From contig JAQVAV010000006.1 of the NCBI GenBank assembly GCA_028690665.1, forward strand, positions 186,001-250,000: a stretch of 64,000 bases of DNA. The letters run 5' to 3'. The position numbers and the translations under genes were made by a program. The notes beneath the pieces were generated by a model. It was not told where the DNA came from, ran no database searches, and saw only the letters and a program-made list of their open reading frames with translations. The DNA is from Paludibacter sp. (lineage in GTDB: Bacteria > Bacteroidota > Bacteroidia > Bacteroidales > Paludibacteraceae). Shown here in pieces: positions 1 through 8,874 of the stretch (position 1 is its first letter; every line of letters begins with the position of its first letter).

Positions 1-791
1 TAATTACCGCCTACAATCCATTTTATGGTTTGTCATTGCTTCACAAACTGAACGAAAAAGCGCACATATATTATTGTTATGATGGTGTAGAATCCGGATA
101 TTTTGGAAAACGGATTTTTGATTTTGAAGATAAGTTTTCGGCTCAGGTTCAGGCTGTTATTACAACGTCGGATTTTCTGAATAGTCAAAAGCTGAAACTA
201 AATAAGAATAGTTTTGTTGTAAAAAACGGAGTAGATTTTCCTGTTTTTGTGAAATCAGCTAAAAAGGTCGTCAGTACCCGGAAACGAAAGAAAGTGGGAT
301 TCATTGGCAGTCTTGATCCACGTTTTGATATCGAAACTGTTGAATTTGCTGTCAGGAACTTACCCGGTTTTGATTTTGAGTTTATTGGGGATATGCGGAA
401 TGAAGTTTTGAAATCAAGATTGAGCAATTATCCCAATATCAGTTTTGGCGATCCGGTAAAACCTAATGATGTTCCTGCATTGATGGCAGGATGTGATGTC
501 GGAATTATTCCGTATATTATGAATGAGGTGAATAGAAATATTTATCCATTGAAAATAAATGAATACCTTTCGGTCGGTGTGCCGGTTGTTATGAACGCTT
601 TTGCTACGCTTCCCGAGTTTGATGGAATGGTTTCCGTAGCCAGAAATAAAAGCGAATTTGTGGAAAAAATTCAATGGGAAATCATCCATGATTCGGAGGA
701 AAAAATCAAACAAAGAATAGATTTTGCTTCCGGTAATTCGTGGGATGCCCGTACTGAAAATTTTAGTGAAATACTCGAAAAATTTATTTAA
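1..791 (+). CDS. glycosyltransferase, 5' end outside window
   Basis: The frame is open from the first bases of the window, so this is the C-terminal 263 residues or so of a longer protein; a TTG at 30 is not needed as a start. The visible part resembles the C-terminal half of a GT-B fold (GT4-like) glycosyltransferase: a Rossmann strand with IGFIGSLDPRF, then a NPNISFGDPV-like segment (here YPNISFGDPV) and the nucleotide-sugar end of the fold, PLKINEYLSVGVPVV, where the acidic residue usually contacts the donor sugar. It would add a sugar to a polysaccharide precursor in the cytoplasm. The downstream phosphoribosyltransferase, pyruvyl transferase and flippase genes on the same strand support a surface polysaccharide locus. 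Donor and acceptor cannot be told. Confidence 0.8.
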   Translation, partial: ITAYNPFYGLSLLHKLNEKAHIYYCYDGVESGYFGKRIFDFEDKFSAQVQAVITTSDFLNSQKLKLNKNSFVVKNGVDFPVFVKSAKKVVSTRKRKKVGFIGSLDPRFDIETVEFAVRNLPGFDFEFIGDMRNEVLKSRLSNYPNISFGDPVKPNDVPALMAGCDVGIIPYIMNEVNRNIYPLKINEYLSVGVPVVMNAFATLPEFDGMVSVARNKSEFVEKIQWEIIHDSEEKIKQRIDFASGNSWDARTENFSEILEKFI

Positions 792-838
792 TTATAAATT
801 TATATTTAGTAATATAAATATCAATAAATTAAAAAGTT

Positions 839-1774
839 ATGTATTATAGAAACGTTGCGGATATGAACCGGATAATTATCAAACGCTTGTGCATTTTGCC
901 TCGCGATTTTGATCTTATTGTTGGTATTCCACGTAGCGGTATGCTACCGGCCAATCTTCTGGCTTTATATCTCAGCAAACCATTTACCGATATAGATTCT
1001 TTCCGGAACGGACATATTTACAAAGCTGGAGAGCGGGGACAATTTATCGACGTAAAAAAATTTAAAAAAATTCTTGTTGTTGATGATAGTATTGCCTCCG
1101 GTTCGGCCATGAATAAGGCCAAAGAACAGATTAAAGAGGTCGGGGAGGATTTTGAAATCAGTTTTTGTGCGGTTTATGTAATTCCGGGAAAAGAGAAAAT
1201 GGTGGATTATTATTTTGAAGTTGTTCCTCTGCCGAGATATTTTCAGTGGAATATATTGAATCATACAATTTTAGAAAAATCCTGTTTTGATATTGACGGA
1301 GTGCTATGTGTAGATCCCACAGAAGAACAAAATGATGATGGCCCGAAATATATTGATTTTATTTTAAATGCAGCTCCTTTGTATATTCCTACCAGCCAGA
1401 TAGGAACATTGGTAACTTCAAGACTCGAAAAATATCGAAAGGAAACTGAAACGTGGTTGAAAAAGAATAACGTAAAATATAAAAAGCTTGTTATGCTTGA
1501 TTTGCCGGATAAGGAAGCTCGTCAGAAAGCAAATAACCATGCTTCGCACAAATCAACTACATATAAATCAAGTGAATATGCGTTATTTTTTGAAAGTTCG
1601 TTAAATCAGGCAATTGAAATAAATCATATAACCAAAAAACCGGTATTTTGTACGGAAACTTTTGAAATGATTTATAATGACCAGTCTGTTATATATAATC
1701 TGAAGAGTGGAAAATATTTTCCGGGATTGAAAAATCTGGCGTTGAAACTCAGAAACAAACTCAGAAACAGATGA
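839..1774 (+). CDS. phosphoribosyltransferase-HAD fusion protein
   Basis: 311 residues with two parts. Residues about 20-145 are a type I phosphoribosyltransferase fold: an early GIPRSGMLPA segment and the PRPP-binding motif VVDDSIASGSAM near residue 80. Residues about 148-300 look like a HAD hydrolase: FDIDGVLC near 150 (the DxD nucleophile motif), TSRLEKYR as a likely motif II, and a lysine in HKSTTYKSS as a likely motif III. The family use of the PRTase domain is base transfer to PRPP, but PRTase-fold proteins in polysaccharide loci have no assigned substrate, so activity is open. The stop overlaps the start of the pyruvyl transferase by four bases, so both are one transcript. Proteins like this are often labelled orotate phosphoribosyltransferase; the location argues against a housekeeping pyrimidine role. 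Confidence 0.8.
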   Translation: MYYRNVADMNRIIIKRLCILPRDFDLIVGIPRSGMLPANLLALYLSKPFTDIDSFRNGHIYKAGERGQFIDVKKFKKILVVDDSIASGSAMNKAKEQIKEVGEDFEISFCAVYVIPGKEKMVDYYFEVVPLPRYFQWNILNHTILEKSCFDIDGVLCVDPTEEQNDDGPKYIDFILNAAPLYIPTSQIGTLVTSRLEKYRKETETWLKKNNVKYKKLVMLDLPDKEARQKANNHASHKSTTYKSSEYALFFESSLNQAIEINHITKKPVFCTETFEMIYNDQSVIYNLKSGKYFPGLKNLALKLRNKLRNR

Positions 1775-2904
1775 AAAAAATCGGAATTCTTACTATTACC
1801 GATTATTTGAATTACGGTAACAGATTACAAAATTATGCGACTCAGGAAATTTTAAAAGCGAGAGGTTTCGATGTTGTGTCAATTGCGAACGTAACAATTT
1901 CTCCAAAAGAAGAAGGCTTCAAATTTTTGATGTTCAGGATAAAAAATGCGTTGGGGAAGTCTCCTGCTACCTTACTGAGAAGTTTTCAGGAGAAATTAAG
2001 AGAAAGACAAAACAAAGAAAAGTATGTTGCGGGCCAGAGGAACAAAGAAAAGTCTTTCAGAGAATTTTCGGCAAAACACATAGCAGAAACCGGCTATGTT
2101 ATATCTCCAGAGAATCTCCCGAAAAACCTATCGGAAGAATTTGACTATTTCGTAGTCGGGAGTGACCAAATCTGGAATCCGAATATCCGATACGGTTCTT
2201 CTGTTGACTTTTTGACTTTTGCTCCTGTTGAGAAACGAATAGCATTTGCTCCGAGTTTCGGCGTATCACATATCCCGGAAAAATTTACAGATGATTATCG
2301 TTGTTGGCTGAATAAGATGAAGTGCATTTCGGTACGGGAAGATGCTGGTGCTGATATTGTGAAAGAACTCACAGGTAAGGATGTCCCGGTGCTGATTGAC
2401 CCGACCTTGATGCTTAGTGAGGAAAAATGGCTCCAGGTTTCGGAAAAGGCAAGGAAAAAACCTGAAAAGCCATATATTGTGACCTATTTTATTGGAACAA
2501 TGTCGGGTGCTCGTAAGAAATTAATTCATAAATTAGCGAGTGATAATAATCTGGATTTAGCGATGCTGGCAAATCTCGACGATATTGACAGATACGATGC
2601 GAATCCGGGAGAATTTATCGATTATATTCATTTTGCCGAATTGGTCTGTACCGATTCGTTTCATGCAATTATTTTCGCTATACAAATGAAGCGTCCTTTT
2701 ATTGTGTTCGACCGGGAAGGAAAAAGTGTTCCAATGTCGTCACGTATCGATACTTTGCTTCGCAAATTTCATTTTGAGGATCGAAAGTATTCCGAAAAAA
2801 AAATAAGCAGAGACTACTTTGAAATAAACTTTGAACATGTTGATAATATATTGAAGGGGGAAATAGAAAAAGTCAACAATTATCTTGATGCAGCATTTAA
2901 TTAA
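1771..2904 (+). CDS. polysaccharide pyruvyl transferase family protein
   Basis: 377 residues matching the polysaccharide pyruvyl transferase family (PF04230): N-terminal ILTITDYLNYGNRLQNYA, the central FVVGSDQIWNP motif, a SFGVSHIPE segment, SVREDAGADIV, and CTDSFHAIIFAIQMKRPF near the C terminus. Members transfer pyruvate from phosphoenolpyruvate to a sugar as a ketal, giving a surface glycan negative charge. The start overlaps the previous stop and the stop abuts the flippase start, so it is part of a tightly packed polysaccharide operon. Some family members have other roles, so the acceptor sugar is inferred only from context. Confidence 0.88.
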   Translation: MKKIGILTITDYLNYGNRLQNYATQEILKARGFDVVSIANVTISPKEEGFKFLMFRIKNALGKSPATLLRSFQEKLRERQNKEKYVAGQRNKEKSFREFSAKHIAETGYVISPENLPKNLSEEFDYFVVGSDQIWNPNIRYGSSVDFLTFAPVEKRIAFAPSFGVSHIPEKFTDDYRCWLNKMKCISVREDAGADIVKELTGKDVPVLIDPTLMLSEEKWLQVSEKARKKPEKPYIVTYFIGTMSGARKKLIHKLASDNNLDLAMLANLDDIDRYDANPGEFIDYIHFAELVCTDSFHAIIFAIQMKRPFIVFDREGKSVPMSSRIDTLLRKFHFEDRKYSEKKISRDYFEINFEHVDNILKGEIEKVNNYLDAAFN

Positions 2905-4427
2905 TGAAAATAAATCAGTTAAAAGCCGGAGCCTTACTATCATATATTAATATCGGGCTTGGAAGTCTGATTTCTATTGTTTATACTCCTGTCATGCTTC
3001 GTCTTCTCGGGCAGAGCGAGTATGGGTTGTATAATTTGGTTGCGTCGGTAGTTGCATACTTAGGTTTGTTTAATTTCGGGTTTGGAAGCGCTTATATTAA
3101 GTATCATTCAGCCTATAAAGTGAACAACGATGAAGATGCGATTGCGCGGCTCAACGGAATGTTTTTGCTTATATTTTTGGTATTGGGGGCACTGGCGTTA
3201 ATTTGCGGAGCTGTTCTTACTATATATTCCGATGCTGTTTTCGGTACAAAGCTTTCACCTGCTGAGCTTGAAAAAGCGAAAATTCTTATGGTGCTGATGG
3301 TGGCGAACATTGGCATAACATTTCCTTGTATTGTTTTTAATTCTTATGTTACTGCAAACGAGAGATTTATATTTCAAAGACTTTTGCAGATTGTAAAAGT
3401 AATAACCAGCCCGTTTCTGATATTGCCTGTGCTGATTATGGGATATGGTTCGATAGGTATGGCAGTGGTGACGACGGTAATTAATCTGTTGATCGAATTA
3501 ATCAATATTTATTACTCATATAAAAAAATTCATATTAGTTTTTCATTTAAGAGACTTGATATTCACCTCGTAAAAGAATTGTTTATTTTTTCTTTTTATA
3601 TATTTATAAATTTGATTGTTAATCAGATAAACTGGAATGTGGATCGTTTTATAATCGGACGGTTCAGAGGAACAGCAGAGGTGGCTATATATAGTGTGGC
3701 CGGACAGTTAAATTCTTATTATTTACAATTATCTGTTGCCATATCTAATGTTTATATTCCCCGTGTAAACGCTTTGGTGGCCCAAAACAACGGTGATAGG
3801 GAATTGTCTGAATTATTTACAAGGATAGGACGGCTTCAGTTTTTGTTGCTTTCAGGAGTTCTTTTAGGATTGATATTTTTTGGTAAATTATTTATAATGC
3901 TTTGGGCCGGAGCTAATTATCAGGATGCATATCCTATTGCTTTATTGCTGATAATACCTACGACTATTCCATTAATTCAAAATCTTGGGATTGAGATTCA
4001 GCGAGCTAAAAATATGCATAAATTCAGATCGTGGGTATATTTATTTATTGCAGTATTCAATGTCTTGCTGTCTATTCCGTTAGTTAAATTATATGGAGGT
4101 TTAGGAGCCGCATTGGGCACAGCTTTGGCTCTTATTGTAGGTAATGTGTTGGTAATGAACTGGTATTATCATAAAAAAGTGGGGCTGAATATCGTTCACT
4201 TTACGAAAGAAATAATTAAGATACTTCCAGCTTTGATTTTACCTGCCATCGTTGGTATATTATTAATTTTGTTGAAGTTAGAGGGTACTTATTTGACGCT
4301 ATTGATACAAGTTCTGATTTTTGTCTTTGTTTTTATATTTTCAATGTGGAAATTCGGGATGAATAATTATGAAAAAGATTTAGTGTTGAATCCTTTAAAA
4401 AAATTGTTTGGAAAATTAAAAAAATAA
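2904..4427 (+). CDS. polysaccharide flippase, Wzx-like (MOP superfamily)
   Basis: 507 residues with about 12-14 hydrophobic segments along the whole length, and the typical opening of oligosaccharide flippases: KAGALLSYINIGLGSLISIV followed by YTPVMLRLLGQSEYGLYNLV. It would flip lipid-linked sugar repeat units across the inner membrane. The middle contains the short charged loop NQINWNVDRFIIGRFRGTAEV seen in this family. It overlaps the pyruvyl transferase stop by one base and is followed 18 bases later by a nitroreductase-type gene. No polymerase (Wzy) gene is visible in the window; it may lie to the left. Confidence 0.9.
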   Translation: MKINQLKAGALLSYINIGLGSLISIVYTPVMLRLLGQSEYGLYNLVASVVAYLGLFNFGFGSAYIKYHSAYKVNNDEDAIARLNGMFLLIFLVLGALALICGAVLTIYSDAVFGTKLSPAELEKAKILMVLMVANIGITFPCIVFNSYVTANERFIFQRLLQIVKVITSPFLILPVLIMGYGSIGMAVVTTVINLLIELINIYYSYKKIHISFSFKRLDIHLVKELFIFSFYIFINLIVNQINWNVDRFIIGRFRGTAEVAIYSVAGQLNSYYLQLSVAISNVYIPRVNALVAQNNGDRELSELFTRIGRLQFLLLSGVLLGLIFFGKLFIMLWAGANYQDAYPIALLLIIPTTIPLIQNLGIEIQRAKNMHKFRSWVYLFIAVFNVLLSIPLVKLYGGLGAALGTALALIVGNVLVMNWYYHKKVGLNIVHFTKEIIKILPALILPAIVGILLILLKLEGTYLTLLIQVLIFVFVFIFSMWKFGMNNYEKDLVLNPLKKLFGKLKK

Positions 4428-4445
4428 TAGTTTCTTTTAAAAATT

Positions 4446-5447
4446 ATGGGTTCTCAGAAAGAAAAACTGAAAAGTATGTTGCCTCAAAGGGTGTTATACT
4501 ATTTTTATTTACTAAAATCTTTTAAATCTGTATCTTACGATTTGAAAAGACGGGTGCGTGACAAAGTATATGATAACTCTGAACCTGAAAGAGTAAAAAG
4601 AAATCTGACATTGGCGTATCATATTGTGGAAAAAGGACTTACCATGCCAGAACCCCGGCCCGGGTTTGGTAAGAAAGTGGTTTTAGGATTGATCGACTCT
4701 ATCTTTAAATATGAAAGAATGAATCTGCCGAAAGATGTTATTGAGTTTAAACAGGCTGTCTCAGTTTTAAGGGAATACCGTGATTTTCATAAGAACCTGA
4801 AATTTACTTTGGATGAAGACGTCAGTGAAAAATTAGATGCCATGTTGGTGAAGTTTGATAATGTTCACGGAGAAAAACAATTTCGTATAAGTGCAGAAGA
4901 ATATTTTAAGGATATAAAAAGCCCTTTTGATAAATTTTGCAGATCAAGGTATTCAGTACGGAATTATTCGTCAAAAGAAATACCGCTATCCGTTTTGTAT
5001 GATTGCATTGATTTGGCTCAAAAATCACCATCATTTTGTAACAGGCAGCCAACCCGTGTTCATATTGTGAAATCAAAAGAACAAAAAGAAAAAATCCTGA
5101 ATCTTCAGAATGGAAACAGGGGCTTTGGTTATTTAGCGGATACTCTTTTAGTGATTACTTCTTTAATTTCCACAACAAAGGATATTTACGAAAGAAATGA
5201 AAATCATTTAAACGGTGGAATGTTTAGTATGACTTTGCTGAATGCATTACATTTCAATGAAATAGGAGCCTGTGCCTTAAATTGGAGTGTAGAAGCTGAT
5301 AAAGATATGTCACTTAGAAAAATTTTAGGTGTTCCGGAAAATGAAGTTATACTTTTGATTATTTCGTGTGGATATCTGCCTGAGATTGTATCATTAGCCG
5401 CATCTCCCAGAAAAACGGCCCGGGAAATATCATACGAACATTTATAG
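4446..5447 (+). CDS. nitroreductase family protein with long N-terminal extension
   Basis: 333 residues. The C-terminal part (about 165-333) is a nitroreductase-family flavin fold: RSRYSVRNYSSKEIP, then QKSPSFCNRQPTRVHIV (FMN-contacting loop), GGMFSMTLLNALHFNEIG and a final SCGYLPE. The first 160 residues are a basic and partly helical extension without a recognised fold. Family members use FMN and NAD(P)H for two-electron reductions. It is the last gene of the polysaccharide locus, in the same direction as the flippase. Nitroreductase-like proteins next to pyruvyl transferases occur in other Bacteroidales polysaccharide loci, but the reaction is unknown. Confidence 0.8.
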   Translation: MGSQKEKLKSMLPQRVLYYFYLLKSFKSVSYDLKRRVRDKVYDNSEPERVKRNLTLAYHIVEKGLTMPEPRPGFGKKVVLGLIDSIFKYERMNLPKDVIEFKQAVSVLREYRDFHKNLKFTLDEDVSEKLDAMLVKFDNVHGEKQFRISAEEYFKDIKSPFDKFCRSRYSVRNYSSKEIPLSVLYDCIDLAQKSPSFCNRQPTRVHIVKSKEQKEKILNLQNGNRGFGYLADTLLVITSLISTTKDIYERNENHLNGGMFSMTLLNALHFNEIGACALNWSVEADKDMSLRKILGVPENEVILLIISCGYLPEIVSLAASPRKTAREISYEHL

Positions 5448-5500
5448 GCTATGATTTATCAACGTGTAGTTAAATTTGCTATAATATAACGTCATGATAC

Positions 5501-5531
5501 TTTGTTAGTCAGAATTTTATTTGTATCTTTG
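5501..5531 (+). promoter_or_regulatory. promoter of rpsF-rpsR-rplI
   Basis: TTTG at 5501-5504 and TATCTTTG at 5524-5531 are separated by 19 bases, matching the Bacteroidota housekeeping promoter (TTTG, N19-21, TAnnTTTG). Transcription should start near 5538, about 47 bases before rpsF. Confidence 0.8.
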
Positions 5532-5584
5532 CCCCGCTTTAAAAAAATAGATATTTACAAATTTTAAAAAAGTCAGTAAACAGT

Positions 5585-5935
5585 ATGTTAAATCATTATG
5601 AAGCCGTTTTCATTTTAACTCCCGTTTTGTCTGATGTTCAGATGAAGGAAGCGGTAGAAAAGTTCAAAGCCATTCTTGTAGAAAATGGTTCGACTATTAC
5701 AAATGAAGAAAACTGGGGATTGCGTAAATTGGCTTATCCAATCCAGAAAAAGTCTACAGGTTTTTATTCGTTACTTCAGTTCGATGCGGAACCATCAGCG
5801 ATCGCTACTTTGGAAACAAATTTCCGTCGCGATGAACGTGTACTTCGTTTCTTAACTTTCCGTTTGGACAAGTATGCTTATGAATATGCAGAAAAAAGAA
5901 AAGGTGTTAAATCTAAAGAAGTAAAGGAGAATTAA
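5585..5935 (+). CDS. rpsF: 30S ribosomal protein S6
   Basis: 116 residues, normal for S6. The N terminus [19 protein letters not shown] and the central [19 protein letters not shown] followed by [19 protein letters not shown] are typical. S6 binds 16S rRNA together with S18, whose gene starts three bases downstream. First gene of a three-gene ribosomal operon with its own promoter and a terminator after rplI. The last codons carry an AAAGGAGA purine run placed to serve as ribosome binding site for rpsR. Confidence 0.98.
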   Translation: MLNHYEAVFILTPVLSDVQMKEAVEKFKAILVENGSTITNEENWGLRKLAYPIQKKSTGFYSLLQFDAEPSAIATLETNFRRDERVLRFLTFRLDKYAYEYAEKRKGVKSKEVKEN

Positions 5936-5938
5936 AAA

Positions 5939-6208
5939 ATGGCAGCAAATAACGGAGATATCAGATATCTTACTCCTCCCACAGTTGATGTAAAAAAGAA
6001 AAAATATTGTCGTTTCAAAAAAAGCGGGATAAAATATATTGATTATAAAGATCCTGAATTTTTGAAAAAGTTCCTCAACGAACAGGGAAAAATTCTTCCC
6101 CGTCGTCTTACCGGTACTTCGTTGAAATATCAACGTAAAGTAGCTCAGGCAGTAAAAAGAGCACGTCATTTAGCGTTGCTTCCTTACGTAACCGATATGA
6201 TGAAATAA
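5939..6208 (+). CDS. rpsR: 30S ribosomal protein S18
   Basis: 89 residues. The conserved S18 core is visible: [19 protein letters not shown], then [20 protein letters not shown] and [18 protein letters not shown]18 pairs with S6 on the 30S platform. It lies between rpsF (3 bases upstream) and rplI (19 bases downstream), the usual order in Bacteroidales. Confidence 0.98.
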   Translation: MAANNGDIRYLTPPTVDVKKKKYCRFKKSGIKYIDYKDPEFLKKFLNEQGKILPRRLTGTSLKYQRKVAQAVKRARHLALLPYVTDMMK

Positions 6209-6227
6209 TAAAGAAGGAGGAATTAGT

Positions 6228-6671
6228 ATGGAAATTATTTTAAAAGAAGATGTAATCAATTTAGGTTACAAAGGTGATATAGTAAAAGTTAAATCTGGTT
6301 ACGGCCGTAACTACCTTATCCCTACGCAAAAAGCTGTTCTTGCAACTGATTCAGCAAAAAAAATGCTTGCTGAAGACTTGAAACAGCGTGCACACAAACT
6401 TGAACGAATCAAAAACGAAGCTGTTGAACTGGCTGAAAAAGTAAAAGATTTGGTTCTTACAGTTGGTGCTAAAACCAGCACAACAGGTAAAATTTTTGGT
6501 GCAGTAGGTCCTATTCAGATTGCAGATGCATTTGAAAAAGCCGGATACACTGTTGATCGTAAAGTAATTGTTCTTAAAGAACCAGTGAAAGAAATCGGTT
6601 CTTATAAGGCGACTCTTAAACTTCATAAGGAAGTTGCTGTAGAAGTAGCTTTTGAAGTTGTGGCTGAATAA
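6228..6671 (+). CDS. rplI: 50S ribosomal protein L9
   Basis: 147 residues, full length. N-terminal domain MEIILKEDVINLGYKGDIV with VKSGYGRNYLIPTQKAV, then the long charged connecting helix (about 40-75) and the C-terminal domain with GKIFGAVGPIQIADAF. It binds 23S rRNA at the base of the L1 stalk. An AAGGAGG sequence at 6214-6220 is an unusually complete Shine-Dalgarno site for this phylum. Last gene before the terminator at 6701-6730. Confidence 0.98.
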   Translation: MEIILKEDVINLGYKGDIVKVKSGYGRNYLIPTQKAVLATDSAKKMLAEDLKQRAHKLERIKNEAVELAEKVKDLVLTVGAKTSTTGKIFGAVGPIQIADAFEKAGYTVDRKVIVLKEPVKEIGSYKATLKLHKEVAVEVAFEVVAE

Positions 6672-6700
6672 ATTATCGTTCAATTCAAAATCATTGAAAA

Positions 6701-6730
6701 CCCGATGCATTTTATGCGTCGGGTTTTTTT
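6701..6730 (+). terminator. rho-independent terminator after rplI
   Basis: Inverted repeat CCCGATGCAT / ATGCGTCGGG around a TTT loop (one G-T type mismatch), followed by seven T. Ends the ribosomal operon. Confidence 0.92.
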
Positions 6731-6798
6731 ATTATAATTTGCTAAATTGCAATTTTATTGCTATTCACTTATAATTTTAATCCTTTTACTGAATTTCC

Positions 6799-6829
6799 TT
6801 TGTTTTTCATATCAACTAATTTATTTTTG
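6799..6829 (+). promoter_or_regulatory. promoter of the LytS/LytTR pair
   Basis: TTTG at 6799-6802, 19-base spacer, TATTTTTG at 6822-6829: a full Bacteroidota promoter. Predicted start near 6836, about 73 bases before the kinase gene. Confidence 0.75.
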
Positions 6830-6908
6830 TTTAGCAAAAGGGATTTAAAGAAGAATCAATAATTACGTTTAAATACTCATAATAAGAATTCTGTAAAATA
6901 ATATATGA

Positions 6909-8039
6909 ATGAAAAACTTAACTAAGAGTATTTCTAACTTTAAAATAATAGAATTTGTTATATATCTGATAGTCTGGTTGACGGTATTTGCTTTTCCATT
7001 TTTCCGTTTCAGGGTTTCCGGTGCTGTAAACTGGGAAAAAGTGATTCCGGAGTGGATTAAAATCACGTCTTTTTTTATCATTTTCATTATAAATGTTTAC
7101 GTATTTGTACCTGAATTTCTGTTTAAAAAAAAATACCGGCTGTATTTGACTACAGTAATTCCGATGACAATATTAGTCATAAGTTTTACTGTTTATATTC
7201 AGAATCAAATAGAGGTTCATAATGTAACTAAAATGCCGCCTATGGAAATTGGTCCTGGAATGCCACCAATGGAATTAGGTACATCTATGCCGGCTCCCAT
7301 GGGATATCGTCCGGCAGATCAAATACAGAAGAAATCTGTATATCTTGTAATTGCCGATTACATGATTATCTCAATACTTATTTTGGGAGCAGGAACCACT
7401 TTGAAAATTGGTTCGCGCTGGTTGAATGAAGAAAATCGGAGAAAGGAACTGGAAAAGGAGCAGATGAGAACCGAACTGGCTTTGCTAAGGCATCAGGTAA
7501 ATCCCCATTTTCTAATGAATACGTTGAATAACATTCATGCTCTGATAGATATCGATGTAGAAGTAGCAAAGGATGCGGTTATTAAGCTTTCTGTGCTAAT
7601 GCGTTATCTGTTATATGATTCTGTCCAGGGCAAAACAACGCTGGCCAAAGAGGTGGAATTTATGGAAAGTTATATTGAGCTTATGAAATTACGCTATACA
7701 AAAAAAGTATCGGTAAAATTTTCAGTTCCTCGTAAAATTCCGGATGTACAAATTCCGGCTATGTTGTTTATTTCATTCCTTGAAAATGCATTTAAGCATG
7801 GTGTAAGTTATCAGGCAAAGTCATTTGTGCACCTTAAATTAGATATTATGAATGACAAACTTGTTTGTATGATAAAAAATAGTAAGCATAGCGGGCAGGA
7901 GAGTGGCATTAAAAAATATTCAGGTATTGGATTGGACAATGTAAAGAAGAATCTTGAGCTTTTGTATCACGACAGTTTTGATCTGACCATTCGTGATAGC
8001 GATAACGAGTATGAGGTCATTCTTACGTTACCTTTATAA
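6909..8039 (+). CDS. LytS-family sensor histidine kinase with Met/Pro-rich loop
   Basis: 376 residues. Four hydrophobic segments lie in the first 165 residues (about 12-32, 52-72, 78-98, 140-160), then a coiled segment and the His_kinase domain (PF06580) with LRHQVNPHFLMNTLNNIHAL near 193-212; the histidine before F (about 200) is the likely phospho-acceptor. The C terminus is a HATPase with FISFLENAFKHGV (N box) and YSGIGLDNVKKNLELLY (G box). Between membrane segments 3 and 4 (about 103-135) a loop has six methionines in repeated MPPM / MPAPM motifs. It should phosphorylate the LytTR regulator encoded 73 bases downstream. An ATG four bases earlier is out of frame and closes after six codons. 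The signal is unknown. Confidence 0.92.
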   Translation: MKNLTKSISNFKIIEFVIYLIVWLTVFAFPFFRFRVSGAVNWEKVIPEWIKITSFFIIFIINVYVFVPEFLFKKKYRLYLTTVIPMTILVISFTVYIQNQIEVHNVTKMPPMEIGPGMPPMELGTSMPAPMGYRPADQIQKKSVYLVIADYMIISILILGAGTTLKIGSRWLNEENRRKELEKEQMRTELALLRHQVNPHFLMNTLNNIHALIDIDVEVAKDAVIKLSVLMRYLLYDSVQGKTTLAKEVEFMESYIELMKLRYTKKVSVKFSVPRKIPDVQIPAMLFISFLENAFKHGVSYQAKSFVHLKLDIMNDKLVCMIKNSKHSGQESGIKKYSGIGLDNVKKNLELLYHDSFDLTIRDSDNEYEVILTLPL

Positions 8040-8112
8040 TGAGTGTGCTGGTTTTCACATATTATAACCTGAAAAAATCATAATAGTTCCAATGCTATAA
8101 ATCAATACACGT

Positions 8113-8832
8113 ATGAAAATTAAATGTTTAGCTATTGATGATGAACCTCTTGCATTAAAACAAATTAGTGCATATATTGAAAAAACACCTTTTCTTGAAA
8201 ATGCGGGACTTTGTCAGAGTGCATTCGAGGCTATGGAGATCCTGAAAAATAATGAAATTCAGTTGATGTTTGTTGATATTAATATGCCAGACATTAGTGG
8301 TTTGGACTTTGTCAAATCGTTATCGGTACGTCCACAAATAATTTTTACAACAGCATATAGCGAATATGCTTACGAAGGCTTTCAGGTGGATGCTATTGAT
8401 TATATTCTGAAACCAATTAATTATGCCACTTTTCTGAAGGCTGTGAATAAAGCTAAGAATTGGTATGAATTAATGCAGAAAAATGCTGAAAGCAAGGCCC
8501 ATAAGGAGGAAACTCTTTTTGTAAAATCGGATTATAAAATTGTCAGAATTCATGTTGACGACATCAGGTATATTGAAAGTGCTAACGAATACATTAAAAT
8601 TTTTCTGGATGATAATGATGTAATAACTACTTTATTGCGTTTGAAAAATATTCTGGAACAGCTGCCGGCAGACAGATTTATGCGAATTCACAGATCATTT
8701 ATTATTAATCTGACTAAGATTAAGGCTGTTGATCGTAGTCGAGTTATGATGGAACCTAAAACGTATATTCCTGTCGGAGACCAATATAAGGATGATTTTC
8801 AGGCTTATGTCGATAAGAACTTTATAGTCTGA
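8113..8832 (+). CDS. LytTR-family response regulator
   Basis: 239 residues. Receiver domain 1-120 with the acidic pair IDDEP near 8-12, phospho-acceptor Asp55 in FVDINMPD, the T of FTTAYSEYA and the K of ILKPI. Residues about 135-235 are a LytTR DNA-binding domain: FVKSDYKIVRIHVDDIRYIE, then RLKNILEQLP, RIHRSFIINLTKI and the final YIPVGDQYKDDF. LytTR domains bind direct repeats upstream of target genes. It is the cognate partner of the kinase upstream; targets are not evident, although a broken adhesin-like gene and the PqqD operon follow. Confidence 0.95.
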   Translation: MKIKCLAIDDEPLALKQISAYIEKTPFLENAGLCQSAFEAMEILKNNEIQLMFVDINMPDISGLDFVKSLSVRPQIIFTTAYSEYAYEGFQVDAIDYILKPINYATFLKAVNKAKNWYELMQKNAESKAHKEETLFVKSDYKIVRIHVDDIRYIESANEYIKIFLDDNDVITTLLRLKNILEQLPADRFMRIHRSFIINLTKIKAVDRSRVMMEPKTYIPVGDQYKDDFQAYVDKNFIV

Positions 8833-8874
8833 CCACGGATCTTAAATCATTGAAAATACCTTAAAATTAATATT

